Shown here piece after piece: positions 6,993 to 15,194 of a DNA stretch of 64,000 nucleotides. The stretch is from Pseudomonadota bacterium (GTDB lineage: Bacteria > Desulfobacterota > Binatia > Binatales > Binataceae): contig JAJPKA010000003.1 of NCBI GenBank assembly GCA_021323945.1, positions 197,429-261,428 on the forward strand, read 5' to 3'. The notes beneath the pieces are model-generated. The model searched no databases and was not told the DNA's origin. It saw only the letters and a list, made by a program, of their open reading frames with translations. Each line of letters opens with the position of its first letter. Within the stretch, counting starts at the first letter, position 1. The translations under genes were made by a program, and so were the position numbers.

Positions 6993-8129
6993 ATGTCCGA
7001 AGATGTTCAACGCTTTTCAGTTATCACTGAGAAGAGTCTCGCCGAACTGCGCAAACTGATTAATGTGCCAATCGAAGACTCGCTCGAACCCTGGTGCTAC
7101 GAAGCAACCCGCGACAATATCCGGCATTGGGCGCACGGTATCGGTGATGACAATCCACTCTGGTGCGACCCGGATTATGCGGCTCGCACGCCGTATGGAC
7201 GCCTGCTTGCACCGCCGTCGTTTATTTTTACGCTTAACCGTCCCTTCAGTGGATACGTTGGCGGCCTTGCGGGAGTTCACGCGATGTTTGCGGGCATCGA
7301 CGTCACCTGGCACCGACCGATAATGCTCGGGGACCAATTCACAACGCGAGCCTGGCTCAAGGATCTGGTTGAGCATCACACCCGCTTTGCCGGCCGCTCC
7401 ATCCAACAAATCTACCGCTGTGAATTTTATAATCAGCGCAACGAGCTGGTTGCGGAGGGTGATAGCTGGTGCTTCCGCACCGAGCGGGATACGGCGCGCG
7501 AACGCGGGACCAAGTACGAGGAGGTCAAGAAGAAACCGAAAGTCCACTATACACGCGAACAACTGGCGCGGATCTTCAGCTTCTACGAGCGCGAAGAGAT
7601 CCGTGGTGCCCTGCCACGTTACATTGAGGATGTGAAGGTGGGCGACAAGCTGCAGACGATGGTCAAGGGCCCAATGACAGTGACAGGTTTTATCGCTTTT
7701 GCTCAAGGCTGGGGAGGCCTCTACATCCGTGCCAACAAATTGGCCTGGAAGCAGCTCCAGAAACATCCTGGCCTAGGCATTCCGAACAAATTCGGCATAC
7801 CCGATGTGCCCGAGCGCGTCCATTGGGAAGACGATCTCGCCACGCTGGTGGGTACGCCAGCGGCGTACGATTACGGTCCTGAGCGCTGCTCCTGGATGTC
7901 GCATCAGCTTACTAACTGGATGGGGGATCAGGGATTTTTGCGTCGTTTGGAGGTAAAAATTCGACGTCATAACCCCGTGGGAGATACGCTCTACATCGAT
8001 GGCGAGGTGACGCGAATCTTCGAGGAAGATGGCGCGCACTACGTAGAAATTGCCCAGCGCGCGACGAACCAGGACGGCGAATTATCAGTAGTAGCCAATG
8101 GCATCGTGCGTCTGCCGTCCCGCGGCTAG
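6993..8129 (+). CDS. MaoC-like double hotdog hydratase/dehydratase
   Basis: A 378-residue cytosolic protein made of two hotdog domains. The N-terminal domain has the hydratase-2 type motif GDDNPLWCDPDYAART (about residues 50-65) with YGRLLAPPSF after it, typical of FAS1-like dehydratase / MaoC N-terminal regions. The C-terminal half is a second, more divergent copy. Such proteins hydrate or dehydrate CoA or ACP thioesters in fatty-acid, steroid or side-chain degradation. The longest frame begins at 6960, but AAGGAGGA at 6973-6980 points to the ATG at 6993. The gene stands alone between hairpins. Confidence 0.8.
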   Translation: MSEDVQRFSVITEKSLAELRKLINVPIEDSLEPWCYEATRDNIRHWAHGIGDDNPLWCDPDYAARTPYGRLLAPPSFIFTLNRPFSGYVGGLAGVHAMFAGIDVTWHRPIMLGDQFTTRAWLKDLVEHHTRFAGRSIQQIYRCEFYNQRNELVAEGDSWCFRTERDTARERGTKYEEVKKKPKVHYTREQLARIFSFYEREEIRGALPRYIEDVKVGDKLQTMVKGPMTVTGFIAFAQGWGGLYIRANKLAWKQLQKHPGLGIPNKFGIPDVPERVHWEDDLATLVGTPAAYDYGPERCSWMSHQLTNWMGDQGFLRRLEVKIRRHNPVGDTLYIDGEVTRIFEEDGAHYVEIAQRATNQDGELSVVANGIVRLPSRG

Positions 8130-8158
8130 GCGCACTCGGTGCCGCTTCTGACAGCAAC

Positions 8159-8188
8159 GAGGCCGGAGCGGGAAATCGCTCCGGCCTC
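8159..8188. terminator. Bidirectional terminator between convergent genes
   Basis: GAGGCCGGAGCG (8159-8170) and CGCTCCGGCCTC (8177-8188) are perfect 12-bp arms around a 6-base loop. The hairpin lies between the stop codons of two convergent genes (8129 and 8214), as expected for a shared terminator. Confidence 0.8.
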
Positions 8189-8213
8189 CTTCATTCAAGA
8201 AACGCGACTCCAA

Positions 8214-9890
8214 TCAGGCGGCGACCGAACGAATCACCTCGCCGGCCAACACGCCTGTCTGACGGCCGTGTTCGTATGACACTTTGCCATTAACGATCGT
8301 ATATTCGATCCCCTCCGCCGGCATGACGAGTCGGCGTCCGCCACCCGGCAGATCGTACTGCATGGTGGCGCGTCTGGCCGAGTTAACGGTATTGTAGTCG
8401 AAGATCGTAATGTCCGCTTTCCATCCCTTTTTCAATTGCCCACGGTAAGGAATTCCAAAAAAAGCGGCCGGCTCGGAGGTGATCCGCTTGATTGCAAATT
8501 CCAGCGTAATCGCTTCACGTTTGCGCACCCAATTGCCCAAAAGATAGGTTGCGTAGCCGGCATCACACAGCATATCGACGTGAGCACCGCCATCGCTAAG
8601 ACCAATCATGGTCCGCGGATCGCTGATCAGCTGCTGAATACCCTCTTCGTGATACTGCTGCATGGTGTACTGCAGTTTCAGGTCGTCTTCGACCGCCAGA
8701 TCGAGGAAAGTATCTAACGGGTCAGCGCCGCGAAGCTCTGCGACTTCCTCCACGGTCTTGCCTTCGTAGGGCTTGAGCGCCGGATTGACCGCCTCAAGGA
8801 TCTCGACACGATGCCATCGGCCGGTGAACAAATGCGGCCGTTTAAGGCTTTCGCGGAATGAGCGGCGGAATTCCGGATCGCTGTAAATTCGTTTTTGTTC
8901 CTCAGGCGACCGATTGAACACGTGGTTCCACGCTTCGTTGTCGGCAAACGTAAACGGGTTCCTCAGATCGAGCTGAGAGACGAAGGGTTTGCAGAGCACC
9001 TGTGGGATGGCGCCGCGCTTGATTAAGGGTTCGCAGCGTTCCAATGTCTGCAGTGCGCGCTCAGGATGACGCGGCGTCGATGCCATAGCAAGCCAGGTAA
9101 CTGGTCGACCGCTCTCACTGAGCAACAGGTCAAGCAGCTCGTACTCGTCATCTGAGACGGTGGCGATCTTCTTGGTTAGGGCCACCTCAATCGCACCTTT
9201 GCGGTGCTGCTTCAAAACGTTGGCATAGGCCTTTAACTCATCTCTACTCGCCAGTCGGCAGGCAAGCGGAGTGCCGTGGAAGCCGATATGCTGCTTGAGC
9301 GTAGTGGTCGAAAACCCCATCGCCCCGGCCGCCATCGCTTCACTCAGAAGAGCGGCAATTTTGGCAGTTTCTTCCGGGGTGGCCGCGCGCTCCATCGACT
9401 CTTTGCCCATCACATAGTGGCGAAATGGCGTGAGCGGGGCGAGAAATCCCAGGTTGATGGCACTGCCCCGCCGGCCCGCCGCATCGAGGAATTCGGGAAA
9501 CGTCTCCCAATCCCAGGTGATCCCCTTGCTTAGCGATTCGTATGGAATCGCCTCGACATTAGTTAGATCCCATGCGGCAATCTCGCGCGATTCCGGTTTG
9601 CAGGGGGCGACACCTACGCCGCAATTACCCATGATGACCGAGGTAATCCCGTGCCATGAAGTACAACTAACCAGCGGATCCCAGCAGATTTGAGCGTCGT
9701 AATGAGTGTGCGGATCGATGAAGCCGGGGCTCACGATCAGATCCGAGGCATCGATCACCCGATGGGCACCTTCATTGATGTCGCCGATTTCGGCGATTCG
9801 GTCACCGGCAATGGCAATGTCGGCACGAAACCGCGGCGCGCCGGTGCCATCAACCACCGTGCCATTTCTAATTAACAAATCATAAGCCAT
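8214..9890 (-). CDS. N-acyl-D-amino-acid deacylase-like amidohydrolase
   Basis: A 558-residue amidohydrolase-superfamily metalloenzyme of the D-aminoacylase group (amidohydrolase family 3). The N-terminal beta-sandwich begins YDLLIRNGTVVDGTGAPR, the metal motif DPHTHYDAQ (about 58-66) opens the TIM barrel, and the distal LSDGGAHVDM carries the conserved aspartate. The C-terminus returns to the sandwich (YTIVNGKVSYEHGR). AAGGAA precedes the ATG. Relatives remove the acyl group from N-acyl-D-amino acids, but the group is broad and often misnamed. It is followed upstream by two amidohydrolases of a different family on the same strand. Confidence 0.85.
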   Translation of the reverse strand: MAYDLLIRNGTVVDGTGAPRFRADIAIAGDRIAEIGDINEGAHRVIDASDLIVSPGFIDPHTHYDAQICWDPLVSCTSWHGITSVIMGNCGVGVAPCKPESREIAAWDLTNVEAIPYESLSKGITWDWETFPEFLDAAGRRGSAINLGFLAPLTPFRHYVMGKESMERAATPEETAKIAALLSEAMAAGAMGFSTTTLKQHIGFHGTPLACRLASRDELKAYANVLKQHRKGAIEVALTKKIATVSDDEYELLDLLLSESGRPVTWLAMASTPRHPERALQTLERCEPLIKRGAIPQVLCKPFVSQLDLRNPFTFADNEAWNHVFNRSPEEQKRIYSDPEFRRSFRESLKRPHLFTGRWHRVEILEAVNPALKPYEGKTVEEVAELRGADPLDTFLDLAVEDDLKLQYTMQQYHEEGIQQLISDPRTMIGLSDGGAHVDMLCDAGYATYLLGNWVRKREAITLEFAIKRITSEPAAFFGIPYRGQLKKGWKADITIFDYNTVNSARRATMQYDLPGGGRRLVMPAEGIEYTIVNGKVSYEHGRQTGVLAGEVIRSVAA

Positions 9891-9954
9891 GACTCTGTTC
9901 CTTTCCTTCTCTGCGGCGAAGCGGGTCGTTGCGGCAAAGCCGTGCGGCTGGCAT

Positions 9955-11103
9955 TCAGTTCAGGTTAATGTGGTACAGCTTCGCCGCATTCTCGCAAATG
10001 ATCTTCCGGGTCACTTGTTCGGGAACGCCCTTGAAGTCCCGCTCGATTACTTTTAGCGAATTCGGCCAGGTCGAGTCCGTGTGCGGAAAGTCGGATGCCC
10101 ACATGAAGTTGTCTTCGCCGAAGTAATTGAAAAGCATCGGGCCAATAGGATCATCCTGGAAGGTGGCCCACAAGTTACGCCGCACGTATTCGGATGGTTT
10201 CATGTCCAGCGGCTCCGACATCAGCGCCCCGAATTTTTCGAAGGCATGATCCATCCGGTACATGTAATGGCCGATCCAGCCAGTATCGTTCTCGGCAGAG
10301 ACGATCTTGATTTTGGGAAAGCGCATCATTACGCCACCGAAGATGATGTCGGTAAGCGACCGCTGGACTTCATGGATCAGGTTCATGTAGCCACGCACAA
10401 AGGATTGGTCGCGAGCTGCGCGGATCTTCTTGCGTTCCTCCTCGGAGCGTGGCGGCTTTTTGCCAGTGATGACATGAAGGGAAAGTGGCATCCCGAGGTC
10501 CTGGGCACAGGCCCAGAAGGGGTCGTATTCTTTTGACGTGTAGGGCTTCTCGCGCGGCGGTGCCCCCCAGATCATTGCTCCCCGCAATCCGATCTTGGCG
10601 GCACGCTCCAGCTCCTTGATCCCCTCGCTGATATCCTCAAGAGAAATCAGCGCGGTCCCGATTAATCGGTTAGGATTATAGGAGCAGAACTCAGCGAGCC
10701 AGTCGTTATAAGCCCTGAAACACGCGCGCTGCAAATCCGCGTCGTGCAAGCCAAAAAGCGACATCCCGAGAGTGGTGTACAAAACCTCCGCCTGGACTCC
10801 GTCGATGTCCTGATCTTTGATTCGTTCGACGGGATCCCATCCGCTGGGCCGCGCCGTGATATAGCCTTGGTCCTGCCCCTTCTTCATGAACTCCTTGAGT
10901 TCCTCACCACTGCGGCCTGCCGCAAAGCCGCCGGCCACCGGGAATGGTGGCAGGCCGGGCGCCACAAAGACCCAGCCGCCCTTTTCTTCGCTCTTGATCA
11001 CTCGGGGTGCGTTATCTCGGTATTTCGCATCGACCCGCTGTACCCACAAATCTGCCGGCTCCATCATGTGGGAGTCAGCCGAGATTACTTGCCTTGCTGC
11101 CAT
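9955..11103 (-). CDS. Amidohydrolase (Amidohydro_2 / ACMSD-like), copy 1
   Basis: A 382-residue TIM-barrel hydrolase or decarboxylase of the amidohydrolase-2 family. The start VISADSHMMEPADLW holds the metal-binding D-x-H-x2-E; SLHVITG and WASDFPHTDSTWP supply a further histidine and the catalytic aspartate. The longest frame reaches 11217, but GGAGG lies nine bases before the ATG at 11103, which matches the start of the neighbouring paralog. Members include aminocarboxymuconate-semialdehyde decarboxylase and other ring-cleavage enzymes. Substrate unknown. It is a tandem copy of the next gene. Confidence 0.85.
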   Translation of the reverse strand: MAARQVISADSHMMEPADLWVQRVDAKYRDNAPRVIKSEEKGGWVFVAPGLPPFPVAGGFAAGRSGEELKEFMKKGQDQGYITARPSGWDPVERIKDQDIDGVQAEVLYTTLGMSLFGLHDADLQRACFRAYNDWLAEFCSYNPNRLIGTALISLEDISEGIKELERAAKIGLRGAMIWGAPPREKPYTSKEYDPFWACAQDLGMPLSLHVITGKKPPRSEEERKKIRAARDQSFVRGYMNLIHEVQRSLTDIIFGGVMMRFPKIKIVSAENDTGWIGHYMYRMDHAFEKFGALMSEPLDMKPSEYVRRNLWATFQDDPIGPMLFNYFGEDNFMWASDFPHTDSTWPNSLKVIERDFKGVPEQVTRKIICENAAKLYHINLN

Positions 11104-11213
11104 CGAAAATGCCTCCGAACCTGGAATGCTTTGCTCGCACTCGTCTAGCTTGACCTGAGTTGTGCTGGCTATGTTCCAGCCACGATCACATCCCCGAGTC
11201 GTGACTACTCGGC

Positions 11214-12386
11214 TCAATTGAGATTAATGTCGTAAAGCTTTGCCGCGTTATCGTAGACGATCTTTCGGGTAACCTCCTCGGGTACGCCCTGGAAGTCCTG
11301 CTCAATCACCTTCAAAGAGTTGGGCCAGGTCGAGTCGGTATGCGGAAAATCCGACGCCCACATGTAGTTATTTTCGCCGAAGAACTTGTAGGTCATTGGC
11401 CCGATCGCGTCGTCCTGGAAAGTTGCCCAGATGTTGCGGCGGACATATTCGGAAGGCGGCATCTGCAACTTGGTTTCTTCGCGCATAGTGCCGAACTTTC
11501 CGTAGAAATGGTCCATCCGATACATAAAATGGGCGATCCAGCCGGTATCATTTTCGGCTGACACGATGCGCAATCCAGGGAAGCGTTCGAAAACTTTGCC
11601 AAAGATGAAGCCGGAGAGGGTACGCTGAACCTCGTAGATAGGTTGCATCGTGCCGATCAGCATCTTTACCCCACCGAACACGATCGGTTCTTTATTCTCG
11701 CGCGGCTTGTCTTCACCCTGGGGTTGTTCCCTCTGTTTACGACTCTTCTGGTTGCGCTGGGTGATTACGTGCAGCGACAGTGGCATCTTGAGGTCCTGCG
11801 CCGCCGCCCAAAATGGATCGTACAGCTCGTTGTAGTAGGGCTTGTCCTCAGGCGGCACACCCCAAATCATCGCACCCTTCAGCCCCATCTTGGCGCAGCG
11901 CTCAAGCTCCTTGACCGCGAGTGGAATATCATCCAGCGAGATGAGCGCAATAGGATGCAGTCGGGCTGGACAGTACGAACGGAATTCGGCCACCCAGTCG
12001 TTGTAAACTGCAAAACACGCGCGGCGCAATTCGTCGTCGTCCACGCCGAACAGCGGCATTCCAAGCGTAGTGTAAATGACCTCGGCTTTGATCCCGTCGA
12101 TATCCTGGTCCTTGAGACGTTCCGCCGGGTCCCATCCACTGGGACGAGCGGCTTCGTAGCCCTTTTGCAGATGCTCTTTCAGTTCTTCGCCGCTTTTGCC
12201 AATGCCAAAACCGCCGGCCACGGGAAATGGCCGCACCCCCGGTGCGACGAATAGATAACCCGGGCCCCGCTCGTTCTTGACCACTTTAGGAGCGTGGTCA
12301 CGAAATTTGCGGTCGAGGCGGGTTTCCCATAGGTCCGCAGGCTCCATCATGTGGGAGTCCGCGGAAATAACCGCTAGTTGTGCCAT
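11214..12386 (-). CDS. Amidohydrolase (Amidohydro_2 / ACMSD-like), copy 2
   Basis: A 390-residue paralog of the adjacent downstream amidohydrolase, alike over its whole length: ISADSHMMEPADLWETR at the N-terminus, SLHVITQRN in the middle and WASDFPHTDSTWPNS near the end. It differs by an insertion rich in charged residues (about 210-233, KSRKQREQPQGEDKPRENKE). AGGAGGG precedes the ATG. The pair probably arose by tandem duplication and may act on related substrates or as a heteromer. A perfect palindrome lies about 50 bases upstream and may be the operator of this operon. Confidence 0.85.
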   Translation of the reverse strand: MAQLAVISADSHMMEPADLWETRLDRKFRDHAPKVVKNERGPGYLFVAPGVRPFPVAGGFGIGKSGEELKEHLQKGYEAARPSGWDPAERLKDQDIDGIKAEVIYTTLGMPLFGVDDDELRRACFAVYNDWVAEFRSYCPARLHPIALISLDDIPLAVKELERCAKMGLKGAMIWGVPPEDKPYYNELYDPFWAAAQDLKMPLSLHVITQRNQKSRKQREQPQGEDKPRENKEPIVFGGVKMLIGTMQPIYEVQRTLSGFIFGKVFERFPGLRIVSAENDTGWIAHFMYRMDHFYGKFGTMREETKLQMPPSEYVRRNIWATFQDDAIGPMTYKFFGENNYMWASDFPHTDSTWPNSLKVIEQDFQGVPEEVTRKIVYDNAAKLYDINLN

Positions 12387-12436
12387 GTCGAGTCCCTCCT
12401 GGGTTCAAGTGAAGGCTGCCTAATATTGTTTATCAC

Positions 12437-12452
12437 ATCCGACAAGTCGGAT
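12437..12452. promoter_or_regulatory. 16-bp palindrome upstream of amidohydrolase operon
   Basis: ATCCGAC-AA-GTCGGAT is a perfect palindrome, placed 51 bases before the start codon of the minus-strand amidohydrolase. Size and position fit the operator of a TetR- or GntR-type dimer. No regulator gene is adjacent. Confidence 0.4.
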
Positions 12453-12696
12453 AACAAGGGTTAGGCTCTAGGATTACCCATGGGCGGGTTGAGGGATTAT
12501 GCTCGTGAGGGGCGAAGTGAAATTTGATTCTTTGCGATGCTCGGCTTTGTGAATCGTTTGTCTCAGTGCAGGTGCGCTGCCATAGACGCTCTGGGCCCAT
12601 TATCGACATGGGATGGCCACAACGGCAAAGATTTGTTCAACTGCAAACGGTTCAAACGACGAGCCAGACGTGCCTGCAGCGCCAATTAAGCGCAGT

Positions 12697-12740
12697 GAGT
12701 TTCACGGCGGAACTCAAGGAACTCGGCGGAAGCGGAAGAG
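12697..12740 (+). pseudogene. Possible relic of the aldo/keto reductase 5' end
   Basis: By eye, 32 of 40 bases (12697-12736) match the translation start of the aldo/keto reductase gene (14225-14264). In the matching frame the relic reads SFTAELKELGGSG against SLTMELKELGRTG in the intact gene; the start codon is replaced by GCG, and the similarity stops after about 13 codons. It looks like the decayed end of a duplicated or rearranged gene, although chance similarity is not excluded. Confidence 0.4.
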
Positions 12741-12800
12741 CCAGGCGCAGGTGTGGAGCGGCCAGCCGAGACAAATACGTTCAAAACAATAGCCAACCTG

Positions 12801-14207
12801 ATGAAAACATCTAGGGCCTGGCAATTTCTGGCTCGAATGTCTGGGCAGCGTATTCAAGAAACGTGTGAGCAGCCCGGCCCGACGCTGACCCTCAATGCCG
12901 ACGAGCTGAAAGCGATAGCCCACCGTAACAGTCTGTTACTGGGTATCGCCCTGATGTTCGTGTGGTCCGGCCGCCAGTTGTTGCCCACGTTCGGCGGAAT
13001 GATCGCGGTCAAACTGACCGGGACCCGAGGTTTAAGCGGCGCCATGTTCGCTGTCTACATGCTAACCGGATCCGTAGGGGCTTGGCAGGCTGGAAGGTGG
13101 ATGGATCGCGCGGGACGGCGCCCGGCACTGGCAACCGCCTTTGTGATCGCGGCCGTGGGAGCTTTTCTCGTAGGCGCGGCCGTGATGGGCGACTCCTTCG
13201 GCTTCGCGCTGTTGGGTTCGGCCATCATGGGTTATGGCCTGGGCGCAGGCCAATTGGCCCGTCTCGCTGCGGCCGATATGTACCCCGTCCACCAGCGAGC
13301 CAAGGCAGTCAGTTATGTGTTGATGGGGGCGGCCGCGGGGGCAGTTCTAGGCCCGCTGGGCACCGCGGCTCTCGAAAAATGCGCCGGGGCCGACGGGATG
13401 GAGGCGATTGCCGGGCCTTGGCTGGTCTTTCCGCTGGTCTTTATGCTCGGCGTCGCATCGGTGTTGCTGGTGCGGCCGGACCCAAGCACTATTGCCGTCC
13501 GCATCCACGAGCTCGCTGCGAAGCCGTCAGAAAAATTAAAGACGGTCTCACTGCGGGGACGCCGAGAGCTGTTGCGGATGCGTCCGGTTTGGGCTGCGAT
13601 ACTGGCGATCGCCACCCTGGAAACAACGATGGTCATGATTATGGCGATCGTTCCGCTGGGCATGGCTGATCTCCACTACCCACTGGCCCTCATCTCCACA
13701 CTTATCTCGGTTCATTTTATCGGCATGTTCGGTCTGTCGATCCCGATTGGTCGGATGGCCGACCGACTCGGACGACAGCCTCTCCTGGTCATTGGTTGTC
13801 TGATTTCAGCATTAGGCTGCTTACTGATCAGTTCGGGTAGGTCGGTGGGGCTCGTGGGCAGCGGCTTCTTCTGTGTGGGTTTAGGCTGGAGCTTGGGCTA
13901 CCTTACCGCAACGACCATACTAGCCGACGTGACCCATCCACATGAGCGAGCAGGACTGATCGGCATCATGGACTTCGCGGTGGCGATCGGTGGCGCAACC
14001 GCTTCGCTGGTCGGCGGTGAGATCTATGGGTTAGCCGGGTTGCGGGCCTTGGGTCTAATCGGGATGAGCTTGACTCTGCCGCCATTGCTCGCAGGTCTGC
14101 ACCTACGCGAAAGCCGCGTGGGCGTGTACGAGACGGCCAATTCAGCTCCCGTGCTGGAACCATCTCAGGTCCACGCCCAAAAGCAACTTCAAAAGGCGCA
14201 CGACTGA
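12801..14207 (+). CDS. MFS transporter
   Basis: A major facilitator superfamily transporter of about 468 residues with around twelve hydrophobic helices. Motif A, GRWMDRAGRRPAL, lies after the second helix, and a half-repeat of it, GRMADRLGRQPLL, follows the central loop. The central loop (RIHELAAKPSEKLKTV) is cytoplasmic. The start is uncertain: GTG 12753, ATG 12801 and ATG 12837 are in frame and none has a strong ribosome site; I use 12801. It precedes an aldo/keto reductase by 27 bases, so it may move that enzyme's substrate or product. Substrate unknown. Confidence 0.85.
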   Translation: MKTSRAWQFLARMSGQRIQETCEQPGPTLTLNADELKAIAHRNSLLLGIALMFVWSGRQLLPTFGGMIAVKLTGTRGLSGAMFAVYMLTGSVGAWQAGRWMDRAGRRPALATAFVIAAVGAFLVGAAVMGDSFGFALLGSAIMGYGLGAGQLARLAAADMYPVHQRAKAVSYVLMGAAAGAVLGPLGTAALEKCAGADGMEAIAGPWLVFPLVFMLGVASVLLVRPDPSTIAVRIHELAAKPSEKLKTVSLRGRRELLRMRPVWAAILAIATLETTMVMIMAIVPLGMADLHYPLALISTLISVHFIGMFGLSIPIGRMADRLGRQPLLVIGCLISALGCLLISSGRSVGLVGSGFFCVGLGWSLGYLTATTILADVTHPHERAGLIGIMDFAVAIGGATASLVGGEIYGLAGLRALGLIGMSLTLPPLLAGLHLRESRVGVYETANSAPVLEPSQVHAQKQLQKAHD

Positions 14208-14234
14208 TCGCAGTTGCGCGCGGCGAGTTTAACG

Positions 14235-15047
14235 ATGGAACTTAAGGAACTAGGCAGAACTGGAGTCAAGGTGCCTGAAATTGGCATCGGCGTTTGGCGC
14301 TACAGTGGCGGTATCGAACCTCTACGGGCCGGAATTGCGATGGGAGCAACGCTCATCGACACGGCTGAAATCTACGGAACCGAAGACGTGGTCGGCCAGG
14401 CGGTTAGTGGCATCCGTGACCGCGTCTTCATTGCAACCAAGGTCTCCGGCCAGCATCTCCGATACGACGAGGTCCTGCGGGCCGCAGAGGCGAGCTTGCA
14501 GCGCCTGCGGACGAACTATATTGACCTGTACCAAATCCATTGGCCGGGCAATGTGGTGCCTATTCAAGAGACGATGCGCGCAATGGAGACGCTGGTGGAC
14601 CGCGGCCTGGTCCGCTACCTGGGCGTTAGCAACTTCTCGGTCGAAGAACTCCACCGCGCACGGCTTGCTATGGCCAAGTATCCGCTTGTTTCCAACCAGG
14701 TCCTCTACAATCTCAACCGGCGTGAAATCGAGCCACAGTTGCTGCCTTATTGTGAAGCCAATGGGATTACCGTGATTGCTTACACCCCGCTCGACGATGG
14801 GCGACTCGCGCGCCATTCGCAATATCCGCGTAACGCACAGGGTCAGCAAGCCTTGGAATGGGTTGCCGCACAAACCGGCAAGACTATGGCGCAGGTGGCG
14901 CTGAACTGGTGCGTATGGCGACCCTCCATCATTGCGATCCCGAAGTCAAATAGCGCTGCACGGGTAGTCGAAAACTGTGGAGCTTCCGGATGGCGCCTGA
15001 CGCGGGAGCAATACGAGCTACTGAGCCGCGCGTTTCAGGCGGTTTGA
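14235..15047 (+). CDS. Aldo/keto reductase
   Basis: A 270-residue (alpha/beta)8-barrel NADPH-dependent oxidoreductase. It shows the catalytic tetrad in order: D in LIDTAEIYG, Y in the same segment, K in IATKVSG and H in YQIHWPG. The NADPH-binding tail has IPKSNSAARVVEN. The frame can begin with TTG at 14214, but the ATG at 14235 gives the standard beginning MELKELGRTG. It follows the MFS gene closely and probably shares its transcript. The substrate, a carbonyl compound, cannot be told. Confidence 0.9.
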   Translation: MELKELGRTGVKVPEIGIGVWRYSGGIEPLRAGIAMGATLIDTAEIYGTEDVVGQAVSGIRDRVFIATKVSGQHLRYDEVLRAAEASLQRLRTNYIDLYQIHWPGNVVPIQETMRAMETLVDRGLVRYLGVSNFSVEELHRARLAMAKYPLVSNQVLYNLNRREIEPQLLPYCEANGITVIAYTPLDDGRLARHSQYPRNAQGQQALEWVAAQTGKTMAQVALNWCVWRPSIIAIPKSNSAARVVENCGASGWRLTREQYELLSRAFQAV

Positions 15048-15194
15048 GGCGCTGGCCTCCGCACCCATAAACCGCCACAAGGCGCGTGTGAAACGTTAGA
15101 CATTGGATGTATATTCGGCTGAGCCAAGTCAGCGGACTGGACGCGCGAGCCCGTCGCGGCCGCCGACCAAATTCGATCCGCTAAGGAGAGCCCG

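Larger units (their letters stand above)
12387..12800. other. Intergenic region ahead of MFS gene
   Basis: About 410 bases between the divergent amidohydrolase and MFS genes. It contains the palindrome at 12437 and, at 12697-12740, a short stretch resembling the 5' end of the aldo/keto reductase gene 1.5 kb downstream. A 96-codon frame (12524-12814) spans that stretch but has no ribosome site and no recognisable domain. I see no RNA gene. Confidence 0.45.

Noticed and set aside
7017-7766. 249-codon open frame on the minus strand
   Set aside because: It lies inside the MaoC-like gene on the other strand; the plus-strand protein has clear hotdog motifs and a strong ribosome site.
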